The notes under the pieces: model-generated
Seen by the model: only the letters and a program-made list of their open reading frames with translations
Told to the model about the DNA's origin: nothing
Database searches by the model: none
NCBI GenBank assembly: GCA_020073165.1
Contig: JAIQFP010000002.1
Coordinates: forward strand, 186,001 to 250,000
Reading direction: 5' to 3'
Source of the DNA: Terriglobia bacterium
Lineage (GTDB): Bacteria > Acidobacteriota > Terriglobia > Terriglobales > Acidobacteriaceae
Length of the DNA: 64,000 nt
Part shown: one piece after another, positions 43,175 to 52,854 of the stretch
Layout of the letters: every line of letters begins with the position of its first letter
How positions within the stretch are numbered: the stretch's first letter is position 1
Translations under genes and position numbers: made by a program

Positions 43175-44369
43175 GGTCGATATCTTCCCTTTCATTAAGC
43201 CTGGTACCGCTGTCTAAGCCGCCAGCAAAAAGGCGTCAGTGCAACTTTGGAGGAGGAAACGTACAGCTTGAGCCAGGGCGTGCCACATAGTGAAGCAACA
43301 TTCTGTTTATCCGCCAAGACTGAAAGAACTTACACAATGAGATCCGGCTCTTGGTCGGGATGCGATCTCGCCGGGTAGAGCCGACACCAAACACCCCACA
43401 CCTCTCCCTGTGCACTTACTCTGCCGAAGCAGCTAGGAGGCCAGATCCAGAGGACGGCAGCTTCACCAAACCCTAGCCACCAGCGATACTTGACGAGCCG
43501 GGTCATTGTTCGGCCAACACACCTATCCTGTCAAGAGTCAATAATTTGCACTCGCAAAGGAAAAACTTTGGACATCCGCTGCGGCGCCGCGCCGTGCAGC
43601 CCACGAGTTCACGAGGCAGCAAGGGCGACCCTGCCCTTTTCACCGGCGAGGTCCCGCATCCCACCTGAGTTCCCGGTTTGCTTACTGGTTAACCCACACA
43701 CTCGTGCCGTGGACTTTCTTCTCACCGCCTGAAGATAACTTTCTTCCACGATGGACGACAGCCTACCCGCGGGGTTAAGCTTTCCGCCTCAATCGGATGG
43801 CGGTGGCCTCCGAAACCGTTGTCCACGCCGCCGAGACTTGCGGTTTCCCCCGGGTCAACAGTGCTGTGGGAGTCGAAAAGAATCGTTTCCAAGGTATGCA
43901 AAACTTTGAACATTAGTGCCCTGTGGGCAATGTCTGGAGGATGCCCTGGGCCCCGGTGCAGGATGAGACCGTCAATGTTAGCAATGGTTTGCAGGTGCTT
44001 TGCCGACAGACACTTGCGGGTGGCGGTTGGCAGCGTGGTTGCTTTAGCTTATGGCGCGTCCAGAACCTGACCGGCGGATGGCTCGCAACGTCGCGATTCC
44101 ACCTTAATGGTTCTGGCGCGGTTGGCCGCTCAGGGCGGCCGCAGGGTTAAGCGTAGTTTCCGCCTTGGCTTCGTAGTAGTGGGGCTCCGAAGCAGTGGAT
44201 GTGGGGCATTCGACAAGGCATTTAGAGTTTGGACGCTGTGAGGCACGTGGGGAGATTCAACAGAAATTCATCTAGCGTTCATTAGTCTGCGGGACGCGCA
44301 CTGCAGAATGCAGCTGACGCTACCGCTGTTTGTGTTGCGAAGGTTTCGATCGTACGAGGGGAGATTCTG
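43175..44369. other. Gene-poor 1.2-kb interval between halogenase cassette and polysaccharide operon
   Basis: No frame here looks coding. It must hold divergent promoters for both clusters, but none is recognisable. An imperfect direct repeat (GGGTTAAGC ... TTTCCGCCT ... CTCCGAA) occurs at about 43772-43816 and 44146-44193, and a hairpin GGCCGC-TCAGG-GCGGCC lies at 44125-44141. The last bases GAGGGGAG give the ribosome site for the export gene. Confidence 0.5.
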
Positions 44370-45119
44370 ATGAGTAGCAGGCTATTGCGCTTTGCGATTT
44401 TGATTCTGCTCGCCTTTGCCGAAGCGGCTTACGCGGGAAACGGCCCGGCCACAGGCGCCAAGCTGGATGACTCCGCGGCTTCGTCCGCACAACCGCAGCC
44501 CACGGCCACCAGCCAGCAACCGGTTGACCGGCCGCAACTCCAGCAGCGCGACCCCCGCTACAAGCTGACCCAGAATGACGTTCTCGTCATCGAGTTCCCC
44601 TTCACTCCCGAATACAACGAAACGGTCACGGTGCAGCCCGACGGATTTATCAACTTGCGCCAGCTGCCCGACATGAAGGTCGCAGGCATGACTACGCCGG
44701 ACCTGACCGCCGACCTTAAGCAGGCTTACTCCAAGCTGCTGCACGATCCCGTCATCACCGTGGTCCTCCAGACCTTCGTCAATCCTTATTTCATCGCTTA
44801 CGGCGAATTGAATAAGCCGGGCAAGTTCGAACTGTCCGGCGACACCACCGTCACCCAGGCGATTGGCATCGCCGGCGGCTTCACCAAGGACGCGAAGCAC
44901 TCCGATGTGTACCTGTTCCGGCGTGTGTCGGACCAGTGGGTTTCGTCCCAGAAGCTCAATGTCAAGAGCATGTTGAAGAGCGGCAATCTGGCCGAGGACC
45001 TCCACATGCAGCCCGGCGACATGTTGTGGGTACCCAAGAGCACTGTATCCAAGATGCTTCAGATTGAACCGCTGATGCCGTGGAACCAGTTCCGGGTGAC
45101 CTTCAATCCCTTGCAATAG
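44370..45119 (+). CDS. Polysaccharide export protein (Wza-like)
   Basis: 249 residues with an export signal (LRFAILILLAFAEAAYAG). Poly_export domain with YKLTQNDVLVIEFPFTPEYNETVTVQPDGFINLRQL and a SLBB-like second part (VNPYFIAYGELNKPGKFELSGDTTVTQAIGIAGGFTKDA). Shorter than Wza and with no clear lipobox, so an OPX protein working with a separate outer-membrane pore. First gene of the operon, GGGGAG upstream. Confidence 0.92.
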   Translation: MSSRLLRFAILILLAFAEAAYAGNGPATGAKLDDSAASSAQPQPTATSQQPVDRPQLQQRDPRYKLTQNDVLVIEFPFTPEYNETVTVQPDGFINLRQLPDMKVAGMTTPDLTADLKQAYSKLLHDPVITVVLQTFVNPYFIAYGELNKPGKFELSGDTTVTQAIGIAGGFTKDAKHSDVYLFRRVSDQWVSSQKLNVKSMLKSGNLAEDLHMQPGDMLWVPKSTVSKMLQIEPLMPWNQFRVTFNPLQ

Positions 45120-45156
45120 GCCGGACGCGGTATTCGATCAGCACAGGAGACTCATT

Positions 45157-46725
45157 ATGCAAAAGAATAGCAACGGTAGCGGCTTCGAGACGTCGAAAAC
45201 GATTTCCTCGACGTTAAAACAATTTGTCGCCATCGGATTTCGCCACCGCAACCTGCTGCGCGCCGCCTTCCTGTGGAGCACCCTGGCTGGCCTGCTGGCG
45301 ATCTACATCTACGGGATGACGTGGGAATCCGACTTCGAGATCCTGGTCAAACACGACCGCGTCGAGCCCGCCGTCACCCCGGACACCAGTCCGCGGCCGC
45401 AGTTGCCCACCGACGCCTCCGCCACCACCATCGACATCACCAACGAGTCGGAGATCCTGCAGAGTGAGGATTTGCTTCGCAAGGTGGTGGACCATTGCCC
45501 GATGTTGTTGTACGGCGAACCCAAGTTCTACACTCCCTACCTGCTCAAACTCACCGGCCTGATCCCCGGCTACAACGAGTCGCGCTACCCCAAAGCGCTG
45601 TCCAAACTGGCTTCTGATGTCAGCCCCAACGTGATCAGCAGCACCGGCTTGATGCAGATCCAGTACACCTCCTATGATCCCGTCCAGTCGCAGTGCGTCA
45701 CCAACAACTTGACCAAGTACTACATGCAAAAGCACCTGGCGGTGAATCGCCTGCCCAAGGTATTCGACTTTTTTGCCCAGCAGACCGAAGACGCGCGCAA
45801 GAAACTGGCGGACGCGGAAGCCGCCATGCTGAATTTCGCCAAGACCCAGGACGCCGTTGCTGCCACCAATCAGGTGACTCTGGCCGTGGACAAGGGCAGC
45901 CAGTTTGAAGCCGACCTGCACACCGCCGAGAAGAACCTCAAGAGTACGCAACAGCGCTTGAGCGAACTACGTACCTTGAAAGCTGCTTTGCCGGTGCGCC
46001 AGCAGACCCAATTGCGCAAAGTTGACAATGCCGCTCTGCTCGCCAATTTGAAGCAGACCTTGAACTCCCTCGAACTGCAGCGCACTGATCTGGTGTCCAA
46101 GTATGACCCGAGCTACCGTCTGGTCCAGGAAGTGGACACCAAGATTACGCAGACCAGGGACGCCATCGCTAAGGAAGAGAAACTGCCGCTGACCGACGAC
46201 ACCACCGACCAGAACCCCGTCTACGAATGGGCCGACAGTCAGATCGCTTCAGCGCAGGCGGACTTGGCCACGTACTCCGCCCAGGTCTCCGCCGACGGCA
46301 CCATCGTCAAGACCTACCACGACCAGGCCGTGGTCTTCGACCAGAAAGGCATCACCCAGAATGACCTGGCCCGCGAAGTGTCCGCCGCTGAGGCCAATTA
46401 CCTGCTCTATCTCGGCAAGCGCGAGCAGGCTCGCATTCAGGACATGCTCGATGAGCGCCGGGTCCTGAACGTCATCATCGCCGAACCGCCCACGAATCCG
46501 GAGCAAATGTTGTACTCGCCCGTGCTCCTCGTCTCGCTGGCTCTGCTTTTCGGCGCCTTCATCGCCGCCGGCGCGGCTTTGATTGCAGATTATCTCGATC
46601 CTTCCTTCCGCACTCCGGACGAGGTTCGGGAGTTCCTGGAAGTTCCCGTATTCGCGTCGATTCCCGAGAACGGCTTCGAAGTGCCGGCCGGTTCGACCAG
46701 CTCAGTTCCTAAGAATGGTCACTAA
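45157..46725 (+). CDS. Polysaccharide chain-length determinant (Wzz/GNVR family)
   Basis: 522 residues. Membrane helix near 30-50 (LLRAAFLWSTLAGLLAIYIYGM), a long periplasmic coiled-coil region (about 190-400; DARKKLADAEAAMLNFAK), and a second helix near 455-475 (LLVSLALLFGAFIAAGAALIADYL). It lacks a fused kinase domain; the next gene supplies it. The usual Pro-Gly-rich motif at the second helix is present only as NPEQMLYSPVLL. RBS AGGAG. Confidence 0.9.
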   Translation: MQKNSNGSGFETSKTISSTLKQFVAIGFRHRNLLRAAFLWSTLAGLLAIYIYGMTWESDFEILVKHDRVEPAVTPDTSPRPQLPTDASATTIDITNESEILQSEDLLRKVVDHCPMLLYGEPKFYTPYLLKLTGLIPGYNESRYPKALSKLASDVSPNVISSTGLMQIQYTSYDPVQSQCVTNNLTKYYMQKHLAVNRLPKVFDFFAQQTEDARKKLADAEAAMLNFAKTQDAVAATNQVTLAVDKGSQFEADLHTAEKNLKSTQQRLSELRTLKAALPVRQQTQLRKVDNAALLANLKQTLNSLELQRTDLVSKYDPSYRLVQEVDTKITQTRDAIAKEEKLPLTDDTTDQNPVYEWADSQIASAQADLATYSAQVSADGTIVKTYHDQAVVFDQKGITQNDLAREVSAAEANYLLYLGKREQARIQDMLDERRVLNVIIAEPPTNPEQMLYSPVLLVSLALLFGAFIAAGAALIADYLDPSFRTPDEVREFLEVPVFASIPENGFEVPAGSTSSVPKNGH

Positions 46726-46773
46726 GACCAAAACCATCAACGGCTCTGTGGACAAGGAAGCGAGGACACGATC

Positions 46774-47532
46774 TTGAGTAGAACTTTTGAGGCCCTGCAG
46801 CAGATCGAAAAGGAGCAGCAGCTAGCACCCACCTCAACGTCACCGTTGCGACCCACCCTGGCACCTCCCTTGGCCGCTGATCGCCCGGCCGCCAAGATGG
46901 TGCGGGTCGGCGAAGAGGAGGTGCTCAAGCTGGTGCAGCGCGTGTTCCGCTCCACCAGCCCCGATGCACCCCACGTGGTCGTTTTCTCCGGGGTGGGACA
47001 TGGCGAAGGATGCAGCTGGATCACGGCCAACACTGCACTGACCCTGGCCGCGCAAACTACTTCTTCCATCTGCCTGGTGGACGCCAATCTGCGTACCCCC
47101 TCGCTTCACCGCTCGTTCGGCATCGAAAACCACTTCGGGCTGGTCGAGTCCATCGCCCAACCCGGGGCCCTGCGCAATTTCGCCAAGCAGATCTCTGGCA
47201 GCAACCTGTGGGTACTTACGTGTGGCTCGCTGGCGCCGCAGTCTCCCGCGGCTCCCCTCAGTTCGGAGGGGCTACGGGCGCGCATGGCGGACCTTCGCGC
47301 GGAATTCGATTATGTTCTCATCGATACCCCGCCCACGAACCTGTACGCCGATGCCATCAGCTTGGGCCGTTTGTCTGACGGAATCATTCTGGTGCTGCAG
47401 TCGAATGCGACCAAACGCGATGCCGCCATGAAAGCCAAGGAGAGTTGCGAGATTGCGCAGGTCCGCCTGCTGGGGGCAGTGCTCAATAAACGCACCTTCC
47501 CCATTCCTCAGAATCTCTACGATCTTCTGTAG
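46774..47532 (+). CDS. CpsD/BY-kinase-like ATPase with degenerate Walker motifs
   Basis: 252 residues, start TTG at 46774 (MSRTFEALQQIEKEQ). The fold follows capsule tyrosine kinases, but Walker A reads SGVGHGEGCSWITAN with Cys80 instead of the essential lysine, and Walker A' reads VDANLR with Asn105 for Asp. Walker B (VLIDTPP, Asp184) is intact. There is no C-terminal tyrosine cluster (ends NLYDLL). Probably a non-catalytic regulator of Wzz. Confidence 0.85.
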   Translation: MSRTFEALQQIEKEQQLAPTSTSPLRPTLAPPLAADRPAAKMVRVGEEEVLKLVQRVFRSTSPDAPHVVVFSGVGHGEGCSWITANTALTLAAQTTSSICLVDANLRTPSLHRSFGIENHFGLVESIAQPGALRNFAKQISGSNLWVLTCGSLAPQSPAAPLSSEGLRARMADLRAEFDYVLIDTPPTNLYADAISLGRLSDGIILVLQSNATKRDAAMKAKESCEIAQVRLLGAVLNKRTFPIPQNLYDLL

Positions 47533-47711
47533 AGAGCGGCAGGGCAGCATGAGTTTTATCGCCAGCGGTAAGACGGCTTTAAACAACCGACCTCCCCAAA
47601 GCTCTAGGTTTCTCACGCTCGCTGTGTGGGGCCTGGGGAGTTAAGTAAGGCGCCAGAACAGACTTCTGACAGGGACCGGGGACAACCACCTGGGACTGAC
47701 GGGGCGGAGCT

Positions 47712-48248
47712 ATGCTCGATTCGGGCCAAAACCACGGGACGGACACGGCGCACACGCTGAGTTGGTATGCCATTCAGACCCGCTCGCGGCACGAGAAGAA
47801 GGTCGCGGACGAGATCCACGAAAAGGGGATCAGCGCCTTTCTTCCCTTGGTTACTCGGGTCCATCGCTGGAGCGACCGGCGCAAAGAAGTACAGCTTCCG
47901 CTCTTTCCCGGCTACGTGTTCGTGCACACCACGGCTGCTCCGGAGACGCGCATTTCCGTGTTGCGTACCCCGGGTGTGGCCAGCTTCGTGGGCAGTCAAG
48001 GTCGGGGAACACCCATCCCCGACAAACAGATCGATGATATCCGGGTCATTCTCGACCGTAATGTCCCCTTTGAGCTCTATCCGTTCTTGGAGATTAACCA
48101 GCGCGTTCGCATCCGCGGTGGCGCCCTGGACGGGGTCGAGGGCGTCCTGACCGCCAAGAACACGGACCAGAGCCTGGTGGTCTCCATCGGCCTGATTCAG
48201 CGTTCCCTGCTGGTCCGTGTGACCGGCTACGAATTGGAAAGAATCTGA
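47712..48248 (+). CDS. UpxY/RfaH-type NusG paralog (transcription antiterminator)
   Basis: 178 residues. N-terminal NGN domain (SWYAIQTRSRHEKKVADEIHEKGISAFLP...FPGYVFVHT) and C-terminal KOW domain (INQRVRIRGGALDGVEGVLTAK). Such paralogs promote transcription of their own long polysaccharide operons. Here it lies fourth in the operon, not first, with a 179-bp upstream gap containing a possible CTCCCC/GGGGAG foldback (about 47590-47640). Confidence 0.9.
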   Translation: MLDSGQNHGTDTAHTLSWYAIQTRSRHEKKVADEIHEKGISAFLPLVTRVHRWSDRRKEVQLPLFPGYVFVHTTAAPETRISVLRTPGVASFVGSQGRGTPIPDKQIDDIRVILDRNVPFELYPFLEINQRVRIRGGALDGVEGVLTAKNTDQSLVVSIGLIQRSLLVRVTGYELERI

Positions 48249-48351
48249 GAATTCAGTCTTCTGTTCCCCCTTTTCGCGAACTGCATCTCTGTTTGTCTCC
48301 TGAGGTGGGTTTCGCTAAGCGAAGTGACCGAGCACTTGGAGGATCCTGCGA

Positions 48352-49902
48352 ATGGCTGACCTTGGGCGCATAGAAAAGACGAGCATTGAGAAAACGAGAA
48401 TTGCCGTATTGGGTATGGGCCACGTGGGACTTCCCACCGCGCTGGGACTCGCCGAACTGGGCTGGGACGTAATCGGTGCAGACTCGAATCCGCAGACGAT
48501 CGCCACTCTGAAGACTGGCAAGTCGTGGTTCTACGAACCGGATCTCGAACCTCTTTTGCAGAAGCACCTCGGCTCCGGCCGCTTCACGCCGACGGAAGAC
48601 GTCGATGGCGCCATCGCGGCCGCAACCGTTCTTTTCGTTTGCGTGGGTACGCCACAAGGAGACGACGGCAAGGCCGACCTCACCCAGATTGAAAGCATCG
48701 CCCGCATGGTGGCCCGCAATCTAAACGGCTACAAGCTGATCGTGGAGAAAAGCACGGTACCCGCTATCACCGCCCAATGGGTGAAAAAGACGATTGCCCG
48801 CTATTCCCGCTTGGCACCTGGGATCGCCGGCAAGGGCAATGGCCACGGGAACGGCAGCGGCACCGCCAAGCCCGCCAAGCGCAATCGCGCCGCTTCCTTG
48901 CTTCCCCACTTCGACGTCGCATCCAACCCGGAATTTCTACAGGAAGGCCGTGCCATTGAAAATTTCTTCAAGCCGGATCGCATCGTAATCGGAGTCGAGT
49001 CCGAACGGGCGCGCGAGCTGTTGGAGACCATCTATCGCCCTTTGAATTGCCCCATCGTGGTCACCAACATCACCACCTCCGAACTTATCAAGCACGCGGC
49101 CAACGCTTTTCTCTCCACCAAGATTTCCTTCATCAACATGGTCTCGGACATCTGCGAGACCGTGGGCGCCGACGTAGTGAACGTGGCGCGGGGCATCGGC
49201 CTTGATCCCCGGATCGGAACTGGATTCCTTTCCGCCGGCATCGGTTTCGGCGGCTACTGCTTCCCCAAAGACCTGCGCGCTTTCTTGCACCTCGGAGAAG
49301 AGCACGGCGCAGACTGCTCGCTTTTGAAGGAAGTTGAGCGCATCAACCTTAGAAGAACTGATATTTTCCTCAAGAAAGTGCGCAAGGCACTCTGGGTACC
49401 GCAGGGTAAGACCATCGCCGTGCTCGGACTGGCCTTCAAGCCGCGCACCGACGACATTCGCGAAGCTCCAGCCCTCAAAATCATCAAGTCCCTTCTGAAG
49501 GAAGGTGCGTCGGTTCGTCTCTACGACCCCGAGGCCATGCCCAATGCGCAGAAAATTCTGCCGGAAGAACCCGGCCGCGTGACCTACTGCCGCACGGCCT
49601 ATGAGACCGCCGCCGGAGCTCACGCATTGCTGTTGCTCACGGAGTGGAGCGAATTCAAGGAATTGGATCTGCATCGCGTCGGCGAACTCATGGAAGTGCC
49701 CATTCTCGTCGATGGCCGCAATCTCTACGATCCCGCCAAGGCTCGCCAGGCTGGGTTCGAGTACCACTCCATGGGCCGGGACAGCGCCGGTCATCACTTC
49801 CCTGTCGTGACCACCATGAAACACGCCCCCAGGCGCAAGCAGGCAGCCCCCCTCAGCAAGGCGGAGAGGGCGGCCTCCAAACTTCGGGCGGTTGTTAATT
49901 GA
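48352..49902 (+). CDS. UDP-glucose/GDP-mannose dehydrogenase family protein
   Basis: 516 residues; oxidises an NDP-sugar to the uronic acid. N-terminal NAD motif VLGMGHVGLPTALGLAELG, catalytic Cys303 in GFGGYCFPKDLRAF, and the C-terminal UDP-binding part GLAFKPRTDDIREAPAL. A Gly/Asn/Lys-rich insertion (about 160-182, GNGHGNGSGTAKPAKRN) is unusual. The exact sugar cannot be read; UDP-Glc or UDP-HexNAc fits. RBS GGAGGA. Confidence 0.92.
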   Translation: MADLGRIEKTSIEKTRIAVLGMGHVGLPTALGLAELGWDVIGADSNPQTIATLKTGKSWFYEPDLEPLLQKHLGSGRFTPTEDVDGAIAAATVLFVCVGTPQGDDGKADLTQIESIARMVARNLNGYKLIVEKSTVPAITAQWVKKTIARYSRLAPGIAGKGNGHGNGSGTAKPAKRNRAASLLPHFDVASNPEFLQEGRAIENFFKPDRIVIGVESERARELLETIYRPLNCPIVVTNITTSELIKHAANAFLSTKISFINMVSDICETVGADVVNVARGIGLDPRIGTGFLSAGIGFGGYCFPKDLRAFLHLGEEHGADCSLLKEVERINLRRTDIFLKKVRKALWVPQGKTIAVLGLAFKPRTDDIREAPALKIIKSLLKEGASVRLYDPEAMPNAQKILPEEPGRVTYCRTAYETAAGAHALLLLTEWSEFKELDLHRVGELMEVPILVDGRNLYDPAKARQAGFEYHSMGRDSAGHHFPVVTTMKHAPRRKQAAPLSKAERAASKLRAVVN

Positions 49903-50107
49903 GAGATTCCTTCCTGGCACCCCTATTTCGTCCTTCCGCGATGATCCGCAACTGCGCCAAGCCGGCCTTGGTTCCGCGCACCAGCGAGGACCACGGCGCA
50001 TCGCCCGTTACCGTGCGCGCCCACCTGCGCCTCGACCGGCGCTCTCAACCGCTCAATCCTTTGATCTCGAACCTAACTTTGACGTTGGCGCGCTGCCGGG
50101 AGGCCAT

Positions 50108-51721
50108 GTGAGCGCAGAAGCCGCCTGGCCCGTCAACCCCGCCCCTCCGGTGAGATCACCCGAAGCAGCCGGTCCGGTGGCGGCAGTGGCCGACCGTCCC
50201 GCTCATGACGGTGATCTCAACAAGCTCGCGGCGGGCGCCGGCGTTGCCTTGGGAGGCAAGATCGCCGGACGCGGGATTCGCCTGCTCGGCGACATCGCCA
50301 TGGCCCGTCTGCTGGGACCTCTCGGCTTCGGGTTGTACGCCATCGGCTGGACGATTTCGCGCATCGTCACTCTCATCACCCCGCTGGGGTTGAACATCGG
50401 TGTCATCCGCTACGGCGCCCGTTATTGGAAAAAGGACGCGGCACGGCTCAAAGGCGTGGTCCTGCAGTCGCTCGCGCTGTCCTTCGCGGCCGGCGCCGTG
50501 TTTACCGCGGTGTTCTACTTCGGCGCCCCTTGGATCGGAAGCCGACTTTTCGATAAGCCGGAGTCGACTCCTATCATCCGCTGGTTCGCTCTCGCGTTTC
50601 CCTTCATGACCTGTGTCACCGTGGCGGCCGCCGCCACGCGCATTTCCCATCGCATGAAGTTTGGCACCATCACCGAAGACATGAGCCAGCCGATTACCGA
50701 CTTGATGATGTTCGTAACTTTCTACCTGATCGGGTGGCGGCTGGGCGGTGCGGTGCTGGCCTGCCTGCTCTCCTTTGTGATTGCCACTGTGCTGGGACTG
50801 CAGTACGTGCATCGCCTGTTCCGCGACGTCGTCAACCCCAGGGTCAAGGCCATCTACCCAGGCAAGGAACTGCTCGCGTTCTCCCTGCCTGCTTCGTTGA
50901 CCGGGGTGTTTGGCGTCCTGTTGATCTGGGTAGATCGCCTGTTCGTTGGCTTCTTTCGGCCCGCCGCCGAAGTCGGGATCTATTCGGCCGCTTCCCAGCT
51001 CTCGGTGACCTTCTCTATCATCTTGGGCGGCTTCGCCGCGATTTTCTCGCCCATGGCCGCCGACCTTTATCACCACGGTGAACTGGGACGGCTGGAAGAA
51101 CTGTATCGGATCAGCACCAAGTGGGGCCTGTATTTGAGCCTGCCGCCTTTCCTCGTCACTTGTTTCGCCCCCAAGCTCATCATGGGCGTGCTGTTTGGAA
51201 AGGCCTATGTCGCGGGTTGGCCGGTATTGTTGATTCTGACCTTTGCCCAGGTTATCAATGCCGGAACCGGGCCCGTGGGATACCTGCTGGTGATGGCGGG
51301 ATATCAGAAACGCATGTTCCAGATTTCGGGCAGCATGTTCGTCGTGGCCGTGGTTCTCGGACTTGTCCTAATCCCCCGCTACGGCATGACCGGAGCGGCC
51401 GTCGCGACCGGCATCGCCCTCAGCGGAATGTTTATCCTGGCAATCGTTCTTGCCCGCTATGTCCTGGGCATGGTCCCTTACGACAGACGTTACCTGAAAG
51501 GGGCGCTGGCCACCGCGCTGGCTGGGTTGCCGTTGTTGTTTCTGCGGAACCTGCACATCGGCACGGCTCTGATCACAGTCGCCATTAACACCGTTCTGAC
51601 CTGTGCAGTGTTTGGGGGAACGCTCATTCTTTTGGGACTGGACACCGAAGATCGCAAGTTTATCCAAATGATCCAGGCGCGCCTGCAACCGGCTCTGGCT
51701 CGCGCCCGCCAGGAAGTCTAG
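50108..51721 (+). CDS. Polysaccharide flippase (Wzx-like, MATE/MVF fold)
   Basis: 537 residues from GTG 50108, chosen because GGGAGG is 4 bases upstream; a longer frame to 49892 has non-conserved arginine/proline-rich sequence overlapping the dehydrogenase gene. About 12-14 membrane helices; KLAAGAGVALGGKIAGRGIRLLGDIAMARLLGPLGFGLYAI is typical for Wzx. Moves undecaprenyl-linked repeat units across the inner membrane. Confidence 0.9.
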   Translation: MSAEAAWPVNPAPPVRSPEAAGPVAAVADRPAHDGDLNKLAAGAGVALGGKIAGRGIRLLGDIAMARLLGPLGFGLYAIGWTISRIVTLITPLGLNIGVIRYGARYWKKDAARLKGVVLQSLALSFAAGAVFTAVFYFGAPWIGSRLFDKPESTPIIRWFALAFPFMTCVTVAAAATRISHRMKFGTITEDMSQPITDLMMFVTFYLIGWRLGGAVLACLLSFVIATVLGLQYVHRLFRDVVNPRVKAIYPGKELLAFSLPASLTGVFGVLLIWVDRLFVGFFRPAAEVGIYSAASQLSVTFSIILGGFAAIFSPMAADLYHHGELGRLEELYRISTKWGLYLSLPPFLVTCFAPKLIMGVLFGKAYVAGWPVLLILTFAQVINAGTGPVGYLLVMAGYQKRMFQISGSMFVVAVVLGLVLIPRYGMTGAAVATGIALSGMFILAIVLARYVLGMVPYDRRYLKGALATALAGLPLLFLRNLHIGTALITVAINTVLTCAVFGGTLILLGLDTEDRKFIQMIQARLQPALARARQEV

Positions 51722-51739
51722 ATTCGAGGGACGTGCAAC

Positions 51740-51907
51740 ATGGCAGGAGAGCTAAACCGTACTGTTCCATCATCGGGTTCATCGGCTTTGTTTCGCGCAC
51801 CGCAACCTAAACCGGGGCTGAACATCGCTCCACCGTCGTTTTTCCGGCGGCTGCGCCGCTCCATCGGCGGCACAATCGCCTACCTGGCTAGTTGGTGGCG
51901 CTACTGA
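51740..51907 (+). CDS. Possible 55-residue small protein
   Basis: ATG 51740 to TGA 51905-51907, filling the gap between flippase and sulfotransferase genes. N-terminal half is Ser/Pro-rich, C-terminal half basic and amphipathic (FFRRLRRSIGGTIAYLASWWRY). GAGGG lies 9 bases upstream. Could be a small membrane-associated protein; no family recognised. Confidence 0.45.
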   Translation: MAGELNRTVPSSGSSALFRAPQPKPGLNIAPPSFFRRLRRSIGGTIAYLASWWRY

Positions 51908-51920
51908 CAGGCAGAGGCCA

Positions 51921-52835
51921 TTGACCTTGATCAGCGCAAAGCGAATCTGGTACCTGGCGGCGAAGTCAGGACTGCGTGTGCCCCTGAACCGGGTCCGGCA
52001 TTGGGGTTTGGATCGTAACGATGCCTTCATCGCCTCCTATCCTCGCTCCGGCAACACCTGGTTGCGTTTTGTGCTCTTCGACATCCTGGTCAGCGGGCAA
52101 ATCTCCGGTTTCGATGAGGTCAACCACATCATCGCCGAGGTCGGACTGCACCAGCCTGCGATTCCGTTACTTCCCGGACAAGGCCGCCTCATCAAGACCC
52201 ACGAGGCCTATCGCAAGCCGTATCAGAAAGCCATTTACCTGGTGCGCGATGTTCGCGATGTGGTGCTTTCCGAATTTGCTTATCAGAAGGCCCTGGGATG
52301 GGTGCCCGACGACTTCGAGGATTTCCTGAGCCGCTTCCTGGACGGACAAGTCAACCCGTTCAGCCCGTGGCATGAGCACGTGCCGGGCTGGGTCAACTCA
52401 CCGCTGGCCCGCACCCCGAACTTCCTGTTGATCAAGTTCGAGGAGCTGCGCCGCAACACCGAGCAGGTGGTGAATCGCTCATTGGACTTCTTGGGGGTGG
52501 TAGTCGATCCGCAAATCGTGCGCCAGGCCATCGCCAATAACACCGTGGAAAGAATGCAGGAGAAGGAGCAGCGCTCCCCGCAACTCTCGGACACCGCTCC
52601 CAGGCCCACCGCGTCAGAAGAAAGCCGTTTCATTCGCAGTGGTTCGGTAGGCGGGTGGCGCAACCGCCTCACCCCGGTTCAAGTGGAAAAGATCGAGCAG
52701 CGCGCTGGAAAGGTCCTGGCCCAGATGGGATATCCGACCGGCGTGCGCAATACGGATGCGGCGCAGCTTTCACCGCCTTCTGCCTTCAGGGCAGCGCCGG
52801 GCCGCACCATTGTCGAAGAGCAGGTTAGCCGGTAG
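51921..52835 (+). CDS. Sulfotransferase domain protein
   Basis: 304 residues. PAPS-binding P-loop YPRSGNTWLRFVL (40-52), downstream YLVRDVRDVVLSEFAYQ (3'-phosphate site) and GGWRNRLTPVQVEKIEQRAG near the end, as in the eukaryotic-type sulfotransferase_1 family. Start is TTG 51921. In this operon it most likely sulfates the glycan. Confidence 0.9.
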   Translation: MTLISAKRIWYLAAKSGLRVPLNRVRHWGLDRNDAFIASYPRSGNTWLRFVLFDILVSGQISGFDEVNHIIAEVGLHQPAIPLLPGQGRLIKTHEAYRKPYQKAIYLVRDVRDVVLSEFAYQKALGWVPDDFEDFLSRFLDGQVNPFSPWHEHVPGWVNSPLARTPNFLLIKFEELRRNTEQVVNRSLDFLGVVVDPQIVRQAIANNTVERMQEKEQRSPQLSDTAPRPTASEESRFIRSGSVGGWRNRLTPVQVEKIEQRAGKVLAQMGYPTGVRNTDAAQLSPPSAFRAAPGRTIVEEQVSR

Positions 52836-52854
52836 GGAGTCAGGAGTACTCGTA

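Noticed and set aside
41816-43198. 460-codon plus-strand frame opposite the halogenase
   Set aside because: Covers the same bases; the halogenase frame has intact family motifs, this one has none.
43490-44150. Several overlapping short frames in the interval before the polysaccharide operon
   Set aside because: No conserved pattern, no ribosome sites, different frames overlap; treated as non-coding.
47550-47645. 31-codon frame before the UpxY gene
   Set aside because: Weak ribosome site and overlap with a possible leader foldback; not supported as a gene.
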